From Planctomycetota bacterium (lineage in GTDB: Bacteria > Planctomycetota > PUPC01 > DSUN01), in contig DAOOIT010000003.1 in NCBI GenBank assembly GCA_035384565.1, positions 107,146 to 171,145 of the forward strand: 64,000 nt of DNA, in the 5' to 3' direction. The translations under genes and the position numbers were made by a program. Positions 24,220 through 32,578 of the stretch are shown in pieces. Under the pieces are notes generated by a model, which ran no database searches, was not told where the DNA came from, and saw nothing but the letters and a program-made list of their open reading frames with translations. Position 1 is the first letter of the stretch. Every line of letters begins with the position of its first letter.

Positions 24220-27200
24220 CTATTGCTCGCGCAGGGCGCGCACGGCGAAGTCGCGGAACTCGGCGCGGCTCTTGGGGTTGACGACGAAGCCGTAGGTCTG
24301 GAGGCCGGAGGGGTCGGCCGGGAGCTTGTTGGGCATGCGGACGGCGTAGGCGTCGCCGATGGTGACCTGAACGTTCATCGGGCTCACGGTGGCGCGAATC
24401 TCGTACCACTCGCCCGGCTTGAACGCGAAGGGCTGGGTGCGGCGCTCGTCGGCCTGCTGGTCTTCGGGTTGGGCCATGGTGAGGCCCACGAGGTCGGGCT
24501 TGCCCGCGTGGACCCAGAAGGCGAGGTTGGGCCGGGCCTTGCCGGCCAGGCGCAGGAGCGCGCCCGTGCCCTCGACCACGCGCACGCTGGCGCGCAGCTC
24601 GTAGGCGGGGGGGTGGCGCAAGCTGAAGAGGCACTCGGCGTCGTGCTCCTCGGGGTTGTCGCAGGTGAGCACGCCCTTCTCGAGCGCCCACTTGCCGAAA
24701 CGCTGCTGCCAGTCGTCGAAGAGGCTCTCGCGCAGGGGGGTGACCTCTCTGCCTAGGGCCAGGTTGGCCTCGATCTCGAGCTTCTCGACCTGCTTCTTGC
24801 ACTGGGCGATGCGCTGGTTGATGTCGTCGAGGTTGGCCGAGATGTCGTAGACCTTGCTGGCGTGCTTCTCGCGCAGGGTGGCGAGGCGGTAGAGGGCGCG
24901 GTCCCAGGCCTGCTCGTTCATGTAGCGCTTGGCCTCGAGGAGCAGGCGGCTGGCCTCCTCCTGCGGGCCGGCGGCGGGTGCGGCCTTCTCCATCCCCAGC
25001 AACACGTCCACCCGCTGGAGGTAGGAGGCGGCGGCGTCGGGCGCGCCCGGCTTGGCCAGGTGCAGCTCGCGGGCGGCCACCGTGGGCAGGTTGGCGTAGA
25101 GGCAGTGCACGCCGAGGGCGAGGTGGGCCTGCGGGTCGTTGCGGTCGGTGGCCAGGATGCCCAGCTTGTAGAGCTCGTCGGGCGCGAATTGGCTCCAGGT
25201 GCGGCGGACGTCGAGTTCGCCGTAGCGGAACACCACGGTGGCGTCGTCGGCCTGCACCACGCGGGCCTCGAGCCACTGGGGGTCGAACTTGCCGCCGAGC
25301 TTGCCGAGGGAGAAGTCGCGCACGGCCACGGGGCTGGCGGCGTCGCCCAGGCGGCGCACCACGCGGGCTTTGAGGCTCGAGAGGAGGGCCAGGTCGCCCA
25401 GGTAGGCGTCGAGGTAGTTCTCGATGCCGGCCGTGCGGAGCTCGGCGCGCAGTTTCTCGGCCTCGGCGGTTGCCGCGGCCAGCTCCCAGGTGCGCGCCTG
25501 GGCCAGCGAGGGCTCGAGGCGAGTGAGGAAGAATTGGTATTTCGCGGCGTCAATGGCTTCGAGGCGTCGGGCCGCGGCGCTCTTGAGCAGGGGGGTGATG
25601 ATGGCGATCTCGCTCTTGGCCCGGCCCACGAAGGGCTCGACGCCGAATGTGGCCACCACCTGGTCGTAGAGGGTCTTCGCCTCCTCGTAGTAGTTGCCCG
25701 CGATCTTCTCTTGGGCGCGGCGTTGCACGTCCAGGTACGCGCGCTCCGCCTCCGAGGTGATGGCGTTCTTCTCGAGCAGCACATTCTGCTTGATCGCCTC
25801 GGGCGGGTTGGCGGCCAGGAGCTCGTCGAATTGGGCGAGGGCCTCGCCGAAGCGCCGCTTGCCGGCCAGGTCGCGCGCCCGCTGGCGGGCCTGGTCGAAG
25901 AGGGCCTGGGCCTTTTTCCGCGCGATGTCTTCGAACTCGTCGAGGCGGCGTTCCGCGCTGTAGCCGGCCGCCGTGTCGCGGTACTTCTCGACGATCTCGC
26001 GCAGGCGCGCCGCGATGCCCTCGCGGTCGGCCGGGTGCTCGCGCGCGTAGAGCAGGGCGCTCTGGAAGGCGGCTTCGGCCTGGAGCGGGCGGAGACGCTT
26101 CTGGGCCTCGGCCGCCGCCTCGGTGCCGGCGTACGTCTTCTCGATCTCCTGGAGCTGGTTCATCTCGGCCTGCACGGCCGCGAGCTTGTCGGCCGGTTCG
26201 AGCGCCTTGCCCTGTTCGGAGGCCTTGCTGACCCGCTCCAGCTCCTCGCGCGCCTTGCGGGCCCGGGCGGCAGGGTCCTCGACGGGCACGGGGGCCTCGA
26301 TGCTCTCGCCCACGCCCTTCCTGGCGGGGGGCTTGCCGCGCGGGCCGAAGACGATGAAGGCCGCGGTGGCGGCCAGCACGAGCACGATGGCCGCGGTGGC
26401 GGCCCATGTGCGATGCGGGCGCGGGGGCGCGGGGGCCGGGGCCGCGGCTGCCGCGACGGCCGGCGCCGGCGCGGCGGCGGCCTGCCGCTCGGCCTCCTGC
26501 TTCTCGCGGATCGCTTCGGCCACGGCCTTGCGTTGCGCCTCCGGCACGCGGCCGGCGCGCACGGCCTCGAGGTCGGCCAGCAAGGCCATGGGATTCTCGT
26601 AGCGATCGGCGGGCCGGGATTGGAGGAGCTTCTCGATGATGTTGGCGAAGGAGCGCGACACCTCGGGCGCCGCCTCGCGGAGCGGGCGGAAGATGCCGTT
26701 GCGGACGGCAAACGTCACCTCGGCCGTCGTGTCGCCCTTGAAGGGGGTCTGGCCGCTCAGGCACTGGTACAGCACGGTGCCGAGCGAGAAGAGGTCCGAG
26801 CGGGTGTCCAGCGAGCCGCGCAGCTCGAAGTACTCGGGCGGCAGGTAGGCGGGCGAGCGGACGGCGACGCCGGTCTTGCTGATGGACGGCTCGACGGGGC
26901 GCAGCTTGGCGACGCCCAGGTCGGCCAGCTTCACGCTGCCGTCGCGCGCCACGAGCAGGTTGGTGGGCGACACCGCCTCGTGCGTGAGGCCCACCTGGCG
27001 GCCCCGTTCGAGGGCCAGGGTGGCGGCGAGCGCCACCGAGAGGGTCTCGGTGGCGCCCAGCTTGCCTTTGGTCGCGAGCACCTCGGCGAGCGAGGCGCCC
27101 TCGACGTAGTCGCGCACGACCACCAGGTCGCCCAGCCACTCGGCGGCGCCGAACACACGCACCACGTTGGGGTGGACCAGCCCGCTGGCCAGTTGGGCGT

Positions 27201-27405
27201 CGCGCCGCACGCGCGCGGCGAACTCGCCGTCGCGGAGCAAGCTCTTGTCGTAGATCTTGAGCACGAAGCGGCGGCCGGTGGCGGCGTCGCGCACCACGAG
27301 GGTGGGGCCTTCGGTCGTCGTGCCGAGCTCCTGCACGAGCTCGCACTTCGACAGGTCGGGCAGGCCCTGCTCAGGGCCAGGCGGCTTCGCGTTCGCGTCG
27401 CTCAT
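24220..27405 (-). CDS. Membrane pseudokinase (Hanks-type fold) with long helical tail and LamG-like C-terminal domain
   Basis: 1061 residues. ATG 27405 is preferred, with GAGGG 7 nt upstream; ATG 27423 would be leaderless. Residues ~20-280 are a Ser/Thr-kinase fold: ELGTTTEGPTLVV in place of the glycine loop, VLKIYDK with the ATP-binding lysine, KLADLGVAK for the DFG loop and DTRSDLFSLGTVLYQ. The catalytic loop reads LTHEAVSPTNLLV: the HRD aspartate is alanine, so phosphotransfer is unlikely. A membrane helix (WAATAAIVLVLAATAAFIVFG) separates it from ~500 residues of helical TPR-like repeats. The last ~170 residues (FDDWQQRFGKWALEKGVLTC...VTIGDAYAVRMPNKLP) resemble the DUF1080/LamG jelly roll. 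A signalling receptor with a degenerate kinase is the best reading. Confidence 0.8.
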   Translation of the reverse strand: MSDANAKPPGPEQGLPDLSKCELVQELGTTTEGPTLVVRDAATGRRFVLKIYDKSLLRDGEFAARVRRDAQLASGLVHPNVVRVFGAAEWLGDLVVVRDYVEGASLAEVLATKGKLGATETLSVALAATLALERGRQVGLTHEAVSPTNLLVARDGSVKLADLGVAKLRPVEPSISKTGVAVRSPAYLPPEYFELRGSLDTRSDLFSLGTVLYQCLSGQTPFKGDTTAEVTFAVRNGIFRPLREAAPEVSRSFANIIEKLLQSRPADRYENPMALLADLEAVRAGRVPEAQRKAVAEAIREKQEAERQAAAAPAPAVAAAAAPAPAPPRPHRTWAATAAIVLVLAATAAFIVFGPRGKPPARKGVGESIEAPVPVEDPAARARKAREELERVSKASEQGKALEPADKLAAVQAEMNQLQEIEKTYAGTEAAAEAQKRLRPLQAEAAFQSALLYAREHPADREGIAARLREIVEKYRDTAAGYSAERRLDEFEDIARKKAQALFDQARQRARDLAGKRRFGEALAQFDELLAANPPEAIKQNVLLEKNAITSEAERAYLDVQRRAQEKIAGNYYEEAKTLYDQVVATFGVEPFVGRAKSEIAIITPLLKSAAARRLEAIDAAKYQFFLTRLEPSLAQARTWELAAATAEAEKLRAELRTAGIENYLDAYLGDLALLSSLKARVVRRLGDAASPVAVRDFSLGKLGGKFDPQWLEARVVQADDATVVFRYGELDVRRTWSQFAPDELYKLGILATDRNDPQAHLALGVHCLYANLPTVAARELHLAKPGAPDAAASYLQRVDVLLGMEKAAPAAGPQEEASRLLLEAKRYMNEQAWDRALYRLATLREKHASKVYDISANLDDINQRIAQCKKQVEKLEIEANLALGREVTPLRESLFDDWQQRFGKWALEKGVLTCDNPEEHDAECLFSLRHPPAYELRASVRVVEGTGALLRLAGKARPNLAFWVHAGKPDLVGLTMAQPEDQQADERRTQPFAFKPGEWYEIRATVSPMNVQVTIGDAYAVRMPNKLPADPSGLQTYGFVVNPKSRAEFRDFAVRALREQ

Positions 27406-27431
27406 CGCAGGTCCCTCGGGCATCGTTCCGC

Positions 27432-27460
27432 ATCGTAGCAGACCGGGCCAGGGAAGTCAA
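27432..27460 (-). promoter_or_regulatory. Promoter of the pseudokinase gene
   Basis: TTGACT (27455-27460) and TACGAT (27432-27437) on the minus strand, spacer 17 bp. The expected transcript start near 27425 supports initiation at ATG 27405. Confidence 0.65.
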
Positions 27461-27525
27461 CCACCTGAAAGCGGCAGGCGGGAGGCCACCCAGCCCTGCC
27501 CCCTGTTGCCCCGCCACGGGTCCAG

Positions 27526-27554
27526 TTGCACTTTCCGACCGTCCGGCGTATAGT
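27526..27554 (+). promoter_or_regulatory. Promoter of the metallopeptidase gene
   Basis: TTGCAC (27526-27531), 17-bp spacer, TATAGT (27549-27554), divergent from the pseudokinase promoter. Confidence 0.65.
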
Positions 27555-27560
27555 GGGGGG

Positions 27561-27819
27561 GACAGGGTGGCAAGGCACCCGGGCCAGGCGACGGATGGGT
27601 GAGCGGTCTGGCCGCGACGAGTGACGCGACGCAAGGCCTTGTGCCAAAGCAAGTTGCATCGTCGCGGGCCTCGTCGCGCGCTCCAGGGCGCACCCACGGC
27701 CGGCCCGCGATGCTTGCCGCATGCGTTCTGGGTTCGCTCATACAGGCCTTCGGTCGTGCGAGAGCAGGGCTCCGAGTGCCGCGGCTCCCATCACGACCGT
27801 TCAAGCTTTCGGAAACGCC
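27561..27819 (+). other. Long structured 5' leader of the metallopeptidase gene
   Basis: About 260 nt between the expected transcript start and ATG 27820. It contains GGGTG/CACCC, and a larger hairpin pairing CGACGCAA (27627-27634) with TTGCATCGTCG (27655-27665). A regulatory role is possible but no known riboswitch was recognised. If translation starts upstream at 27721, half of this stretch is coding. Confidence 0.35.
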
Positions 27820-28899
27820 ATGGAAGCCCATCTTCGTACCTCGCCGCGCCGCGGCCGCGCAGAGGCGGCGGCCTCGGCGCCCGTGTTCAATGACTGGGAG
27901 ACCGTGCGGTGCGAGTTGCTCAACACCCGCATCTGCGACCTGGGGCTGGCGATTGAGGGCTCGCCGCTGGAGCCGTTCACCGCGCGGCTGCTCAAGGAGT
28001 TGGGCGCCAAAGGCATCGGGTTCCGCCCCTCCTTCTACCTTACCGACAGTTGGGGCTGCCCCGACCGCGTGCCGGTCATCGGCATCCCCTTCTACCTGGC
28101 GGACGAGCGGCTCGCCCAGATCGAGGAGGAGCAGACGGGCGAGATCGAAGACGACGCGATGGTGATGATGCTGCTGCGCCACGAGGCGGGCCACGCGGTG
28201 AACTACGCCTACCGCCTCTGGGAGGAGGCCGAGTGGGTGGAGACGTTCGGGCGCTTCTCGACCCCGTACCACGAGTCGTTCCAGCCCAACCCCGCCAGCC
28301 GGCGCTTCGTGCGCCACGTCTACGCCAGCCACTACGGCCGCACGTACGCGCAGAAGCACCCCGACGAGGACTTCGCCGAGACGTTCGCCGTGTGGCTCAC
28401 GCCGCGCTCGGCCTGGCGGCGGCGCTACCGGTATTGGCCGGCGCTCGAGAAGCTGCTGTATGTGGACCGCGTGGTGCGCCGCGTCCGCAAGCGCGAGCCG
28501 CGGCAGATGGGCGGGCGGCTGGTGAGCCCCGTGGAGCAGCTCACCATGCTGCTGGCCGAGTACTACGGGCAGCAGGCCGAGCGCTATCAGGCGGCGGCCC
28601 AGGGCTACGTGGACGGCCACCTGCGCGCCGTGTTCCCGCCCGTGCGCGGCGGCGCCACGCAGGCGGCGCGCACGCTGCTGCGCCGCAACCGGCGCGGGCT
28701 GCTCGAGCGCATGGTCCACTGGTCCGGCCTCGACGCCGACGAGGCCCTCACGATCCTGCACAAGCTCGAGGACCGCGCGGGCGCGCTGGGGCTGCGCTTC
28801 CGGGCCGAACAGGCGCCGCAGAAGCTGGCCGACGTGGCGGCCATGGCCGCCGCGCTCGGCGTGGAGTTCGCCTACACGGGCCGGCTCACGGGCGGCTGA
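27820..28899 (+). CDS. Putative zinc metallopeptidase (HExxH)
   Basis: 359 residues from ATG 27820; an in-frame upstream start exists at 27721, but the added residues look non-conserved. The zinc motif is RHEAGHAVNYAY (HEAGH) in the middle of a helix, and a glutamate in DEDFAETFAVWLTP, ~65 residues later, is the likely third ligand, as in gluzincin-type enzymes of the putative zinc-binding metallopeptidase family. The C-terminal ~130 residues are helical and basic. No signal peptide, so probably cytoplasmic. It converges with an ATP-grasp ligase gene 18 bp away, a pairing that suggests work on the same peptide product. Confidence 0.75.
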   Translation: MEAHLRTSPRRGRAEAAASAPVFNDWETVRCELLNTRICDLGLAIEGSPLEPFTARLLKELGAKGIGFRPSFYLTDSWGCPDRVPVIGIPFYLADERLAQIEEEQTGEIEDDAMVMMLLRHEAGHAVNYAYRLWEEAEWVETFGRFSTPYHESFQPNPASRRFVRHVYASHYGRTYAQKHPDEDFAETFAVWLTPRSAWRRRYRYWPALEKLLYVDRVVRRVRKREPRQMGGRLVSPVEQLTMLLAEYYGQQAERYQAAAQGYVDGHLRAVFPPVRGGATQAARTLLRRNRRGLLERMVHWSGLDADEALTILHKLEDRAGALGLRFRAEQAPQKLADVAAMAAALGVEFAYTGRLTGG

Positions 28900-28917
28900 G
28901 CCGAGCCGCCGGCGCGC

Positions 28918-29985
28918 TCAATCCATGGGAATGTCGAGCTCCTGCGACGACGCCTCGAACGAGGCGCGCACCACCATCTGGAGCAGCCGCGGGTAGCGGA
29001 TGCCGGCCCGCTCGGCCTGGCGCGGCAGGCTGTGGCCCTCCTCCAGGCAGGCGTTGCAGTTGACCTCGAGCACGCACGGGCGCCCCTCGGCGTCGAGGCG
29101 GATGTCCACCCGCCCATACCCCCAGGCCCCCACGGCGCGGAAGGCGCGCAGCGCGGTGGAGATGATCTCGCGCGAGAGCTCGGGCTCGACCACGGCGGGG
29201 CAGATCACCGAGGTCTTGCCGTACTCCTCCGCCGTCTCGATCCACTTGGCGGCGTACGACATCACGGGCGGGATGCCGGGCGGGAGCTTCGAGTAGTCTA
29301 CCTCGGCCAGCGGCATCACGCGGGGCCGCCGGCCGCCCACCATGCCCACGTTGAACTCGCGCCCCGGCAGAAACGCCTGCACGAGCACCGGCTGGTGATA
29401 GGTCTGAAGCAGCTCGCGCACCTTCGCGCGCAGCGCCTTCTTCGAGTGGACCACCGAGTTGCGGTCCACGCCGATGCTGGCGTGCTCGCGGGCGGGCTGC
29501 GCGAAGAGCGGGAACTCCCACTTGTGCAGGTCCACGTCGCTCACCCGTTCGAGGAGCTGGGTGCAGGGCGGGATGCGCACGCCGGCCCCCTGGAGCAGGC
29601 TGGCGGCCATGTGCTTGTAGCGCGTGAGGCCCAGGGCGAGCGGCGGCGAGCCGGTGACGCGGAAGCCCATCATCCGAATCAGGGCCGGCACCCGCATCTC
29701 GTACAGGGCGCCGTGCACCACGTCGTCGTACTGGTTGAACACCACGTCGGGCCGCACGCGCCGCAGCCGGCGCTGGAAGGCCGACAGGTCGCGCGCCAGC
29801 GGCAGCACGGTGACCTTGTAGCCCACCGAGCGCAGGGCGCGCGCCATGCGGCGAATCATCTGCCGCAGATCGGCCGTGCTCCCGCGGTCCTCGGGGCGGT
29901 CGGGGCCGCAATCGCGGTCCGCATTGTACACCAGCCCCACGTGCAGACGCCCTCGCGTGCGCCGGGGCTGCTGCTCGATGCCCAT
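28918..29985 (-). CDS. ATP-grasp ligase, D-Ala-D-Ala-ligase-like
   Basis: 355 residues from ATG 29985 (GAGAGGTGG just upstream; the promoter rules out longer forms). The N-terminal Rossmann-like part is LHVGLVYNADRD, with PDVVFNQYDDVVHGALYEMRVP. The ATP-grasp core contains GLTRYKHMAASLLQGAGVRIPP, QPVLVQAFLPGREFNVGMVGG, and the metal-binding GYGRVDIRLDAEGRPCVLEVNCNACLEEGHSLPR. This is the D-Ala-D-Ala ligase layout, but the regions for D-alanine recognition differ from Ddl. It may be an amino-acid or peptide ligase. Located next to a metallopeptidase in convergent orientation; no Mur or cell-wall genes lie nearby. Confidence 0.8.
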   Translation of the reverse strand: MGIEQQPRRTRGRLHVGLVYNADRDCGPDRPEDRGSTADLRQMIRRMARALRSVGYKVTVLPLARDLSAFQRRLRRVRPDVVFNQYDDVVHGALYEMRVPALIRMMGFRVTGSPPLALGLTRYKHMAASLLQGAGVRIPPCTQLLERVSDVDLHKWEFPLFAQPAREHASIGVDRNSVVHSKKALRAKVRELLQTYHQPVLVQAFLPGREFNVGMVGGRRPRVMPLAEVDYSKLPPGIPPVMSYAAKWIETAEEYGKTSVICPAVVEPELSREIISTALRAFRAVGAWGYGRVDIRLDAEGRPCVLEVNCNACLEEGHSLPRQAERAGIRYPRLLQMVVRASFEASSQELDIPMD

Positions 29986-30066
29986 GACCACCTCTCTTCC
30001 CGCCGTCGCCGCGGCCGCAGGAGCCTGGCCGCCCGCGCTCCTGCGCGCAGAAGGTCCACACGTCGC

Positions 30067-30094
30067 ATTATCGCCATGCGGGATCACGAGTCAA
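30067..30094 (-). promoter_or_regulatory. Promoter of the ATP-grasp gene
   Basis: TTGACT (30089-30094) and GATAAT (30067-30072) on the minus strand, spacer 16 bp. The leader before ATG 29985 is ~75 nt. Confidence 0.6.
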
Positions 30095-30221
30095 GAGAAA
30101 TCGCCGCGCCCCGCGCCCTGCCGCCTCCTCGCGGGGGCAGAGCCCCCGCCCACAGACCTGCCCCTCTCGCCCCTACGCCCTGCGTGGGGGCGATGATGCG
30201 GACGCTCCCGCGTCCAACCCC

Positions 30222-30381
30222 AACCTCCCGCGGGTTCGCAACCCGCGGGAGGTTACTGACTCGAAGACGAAGAGGCCGCGGAGCGGCCAAGAGGCCCGTC
30301 CCCACGCAGAGCGTAGGGACGAGAAAACGAGCAGAGCGTAGGGACGAGAAGAAGGAGCAGAGCGCAGGGACGAGAAGGCCA
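30222..30381 (+). repeat. Composite repeat, copy 1 (upstream of the HEAT-repeat gene)
   Basis: It starts with a perfect palindrome, AACCTCCCGCGGGT and its complement separated by TCGCA (30222-30254). Next come GAGGCCGCGGAGCGGCC and three tandem units of about 24 bp built on GCAGAGCGTAGGGACGAGAA (to 30381). Copy 2 lies at 31952-32102 in the same orientation, directly after the gene. Confidence 0.75.
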
Positions 30382-30428
30382 CCGCCTGCCGCGCCGCACA
30401 GCGGTCCCGCCGGGCCTTCCGCCGCCGC

Positions 30429-30691
30429 GGCCGGGGGTGTGGGCCGGAATTGTAGGCAGGATGATTGTCTCTGGAGCCTGAAGGGCTTGCATGGGATAGC
30501 CCAGGGCAACGCCCTGGGTTCGGCGGGATCCACGGGTCCAGCCCTGAAGGGGCGAGATAGAAACTCTCGATTCCGCCCTGTCAGGGCTGCCGCGGGGCGG
30601 TCTTGTTCCCAGGGCGTTGCCCTGGGCTATCCTATTTCGCTCCTTCGGAGCTCCCGCAGCCACCTACAATTCCGGCCCACACCCCGCGGCC
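30429..30691. repeat. 263-bp nested palindrome upstream of the HEAT-repeat gene
   Basis: Outer arms of about 28 bp (30429-30456 and 30663-30690, containing GTGTGGGCCGGAATTGTAGG) are inverted with one indel. Inside, GGGATAGCCCAGGGCAACG (from 30493) pairs with CGTTGCCCTGGGCTATCC near 30614-30632, and GCCCTGAAGGG/GCCCTGTCAGGGC lie deeper. The right arm touches the promoter of the next gene. The whole interval lacks a gene. Confidence 0.75.
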
Positions 30692-30700
30692 GGCGCCGGT

Positions 30701-30729
30701 TTGACTCGGCGCGGGCATTCTGGTACGAT
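30701..30729 (+). promoter_or_regulatory. Promoter of the HEAT-repeat gene
   Basis: TTGACT (30701-30706), 17-bp spacer, TACGAT (30724-30729), starting 10 bp after the end of the nested palindrome. Confidence 0.65.
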
Positions 30730-30777
30730 ACGCGGCGGAGGAGGGAACCCACGTGCGGCATCGCGGCGGCGAAGAGC

Positions 30778-31932
30778 ATGCGCAGGACCATGCGATGGGC
30801 GGGAGCAGCACTGATGCTTGCGGGCGCCCTGCGCGCCGGCGAAGCGCCCGAGGCCCCGCCCCCGGCCGCCCGCGGCGAGGATAGCCATCGCGTGGTCGAG
30901 GCCATCGCCCGCCTCAAGATGCCCGACCGCCGGGACCGGCTCCAGGCCCTCGAGACCATCAAGCGCTTCCCCGACAAGGCCGTGCCCGTGCTCATCCGCG
31001 CCGCGCGGAGCGACGACGCCACCTTCCGCGCCCGCGTGGCCCACGCCCTGGGGCTCGTGGGCAAAGGCGACCGCGATGCCGTCTGGGCGCTCACGGTGCT
31101 GCTGCGCGACCCCGAGGCGTTCGTGCGCCGCGAGGCGATCGCGGCCCTCGTGCAGGCGGGAGACGCCTCCGCCGTGCCGCCGCTCGAGCCCCTGCTCGAG
31201 GACCGCGTGGAGGCCGTGAGGGCCGACGCCGCGCTCGCCATTGTGGCGCTCCAGCCCGAGAAGGGGCTCGAGCGCCTGCGGGCCTGGCTTGCGCACCCCG
31301 ATGCCCGCCTCCGCCGCACCGCCGTCGCCGAGCTGCTCGCCCGCAAGGACCCCGAGCTGCCCAAGGCCCTGCCCGAGCTGCTGAAGGACAAGGACGCCTC
31401 GGCCCGCGCGGAGGCAGCGGCGGCCCTGGCGCGCCTCGGCGGCAGCAGCGCCGTGCCGGCCCTGGTCGAGCTGCTCGCCGACCCCGAGCCGGCGGTTCGC
31501 TCGGCGGCGATCATCGCCCTCAAGGACCTGCAAGCCGCCCAGGTGGCCCCGAGGCTGGTGGACCTCCTGAGCGACAAGAGCGAGGAGGTGCAGCTCGAGG
31601 CCGTGTCGGCCCTTGGCGCGCTTCAGGCCCGAAACGCCATCCCCGCCTTGACTGCTCTGCTCAGCGCGCCCTCGCGGCGGCTCCGCGAGCGGGCCGCGGT
31701 GGCCCTGGGCCTCTTCCGCGAGCACGCGCGCGCCGCGGCGCCCGGCCTCATCCTGCTGCTCGGCGACGAAGACGAAGGGGTGCGCCAGAAGGCCGACCTC
31801 GCCCTCCGCCTCATCCTGCGCGCCAATGTGGGGTTCCAGGCCGGCGGCTCGGTCGAGCACCGCCAGCAGGCCGCGGCCAAGTGGCAGGAGGTCTGGCGCA
31901 AGAGCCAGACCGCCTCGCCCAAGAGCAAGTGA
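30778..31932 (+). CDS. Exported HEAT-repeat (PBS-lyase-like) protein
   Basis: 384 residues from ATG 30778 (ATG 30790 also possible). A short signal peptide (AGAALMLAGALRAGEAPEA) is followed by ~9 HEAT/PBS-lyase-like repeats of about 31 residues, e.g. AVWALTVLLRDPEAFVRREAIAAL, ALPELLKDKDASARAEAAAAL and IPALTALLSAPSRRLRERAAVAL. The C-terminal ~30 residues (VEHRQQAAAKWQEVWRKSQ) form a basic helix. Such solenoids bind proteins; no catalytic residues are present. Both flanks carry copies of the same composite repeat, so the gene sits in a repeat-bounded island. Transcribed alone. Confidence 0.8.
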   Translation: MRRTMRWAGAALMLAGALRAGEAPEAPPPAARGEDSHRVVEAIARLKMPDRRDRLQALETIKRFPDKAVPVLIRAARSDDATFRARVAHALGLVGKGDRDAVWALTVLLRDPEAFVRREAIAALVQAGDASAVPPLEPLLEDRVEAVRADAALAIVALQPEKGLERLRAWLAHPDARLRRTAVAELLARKDPELPKALPELLKDKDASARAEAAAALARLGGSSAVPALVELLADPEPAVRSAAIIALKDLQAAQVAPRLVDLLSDKSEEVQLEAVSALGALQARNAIPALTALLSAPSRRLRERAAVALGLFREHARAAAPGLILLLGDEDEGVRQKADLALRLILRANVGFQAGGSVEHRQQAAAKWQEVWRKSQTASPKSK

Positions 31933-31951
31933 GGCCCTCCTCCGTATGCTC

Positions 31952-32102
31952 AACCTCCCGCGGGTCGCGTTCGCAACCCGCGGGAGGTTGTTGACTCCTG
32001 GGTCGAATCTTCCCCGAAGACGAGGAGGCCGCGGAGCGGCCAAGAAGCCGTCCCCACGCAGAGCGTAGGGACCAGGGAAAGGAGCAGAGCGTAGGGACGA
32101 GA
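31952..32102 (+). repeat. Composite repeat, copy 2 (downstream of the HEAT-repeat gene)
   Basis: The palindrome AACCTCCCGCGGGT...ACCCGCGGGAGGTT (31952-31989, loop CGCGTTCGCA) is followed by GAGGCCGCGGAGCGGCC and two GCAGAGCGTAGGGA units. It matches copy 1 at 30222-30381 in order and orientation. The stem could also end transcription of the HEAT gene, which stops 19 bp upstream. A fragment GCAAGCGGGACGCTCGCGGC follows at 32113-32132, related to the repeat at 62571-62633. Confidence 0.75.
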
Positions 32103-32229
32103 AAGAGTGGCCGCAAGCGGGACGCTCGCGGCTACCTTTGCACCGGGCCTTCCCCTGTTCCGGGGATTCTCGCATCAGAAACCGCCTACGGTTCCGGCCC
32201 GCACCCGCGGCTGGCGGGGGCCGCCTGCC

Positions 32230-32360
32230 CATGCTGTATCAACCCCGTGAGGAGGAGAGTGATACAGCATGGGTAGATGGGCGAGAATGGGCGATTCTCG
32301 CGGCTCCGGCCATACTTGCTCATCTGCCGGATGAGCAAGTATGGATGGGGATGGCCGGAG
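32230..32360 (+). repeat. Three-hairpin dispersed element, copy B
   Basis: Same three hairpins as copy A (17642-17774), in the opposite orientation on the chromosome. The first stem is ATGCTGTATCA/TGATACAGCAT, the second GCGAGAAT/ATTCTCGC, and the third has outer CTCCGGCCA/TGGCCGGAG and inner ACTTGCTCATC/GATGAGCAAGT. Loops differ more than stems between copies. No gene within; the flanking DNA to 32578 holds only a short hairpin (GGGTTAT/ATAACCC at 32385-32400). Confidence 0.75.
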
Positions 32361-32520
32361 AGCCTAAGGCATTGGGGCATATAGGGTTATGGGATAACCC
32401 CCGCTGGCGTCGCAGCGCCCGCCCCACGCTGCCCAACAGGCGCTGCGTCGGGACCGCTGGACTTTGATGAACCTCATTCGGCTGGAGGGTCACGGCAGAG
32501 CGTGTCGGCATGCCATTCCC

Positions 32521-32557
32521 AAGCAGGAAGCCCCGCGGTGAAGGGGGCTTCTGCTTG
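32521..32557 (-). terminator. Hairpin after the Tyr-rich protein gene
   Basis: AAGCAGGAAGCCCC (32521-32534) pairs with GGGGGCTTCTGCTT (32544-32557), about 20 nt after the minus-strand stop at 32579. No T-run, so terminator activity is only likely. Confidence 0.5.
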
Positions 32558-32578
32558 AGACGGTCGAGCGTTCTCGCG

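Noticed and set aside
24862..27438. Very long open frame antisense to the pseudokinase
   Set aside because: Low-complexity translation without domains; explained by high GC at third codon positions.
30262..30381. Tandem GCAGAGCGTAGGGACGAG units as CRISPR or iterons
   Set aside because: Only three direct units with no unique spacers, and no replication gene nearby.
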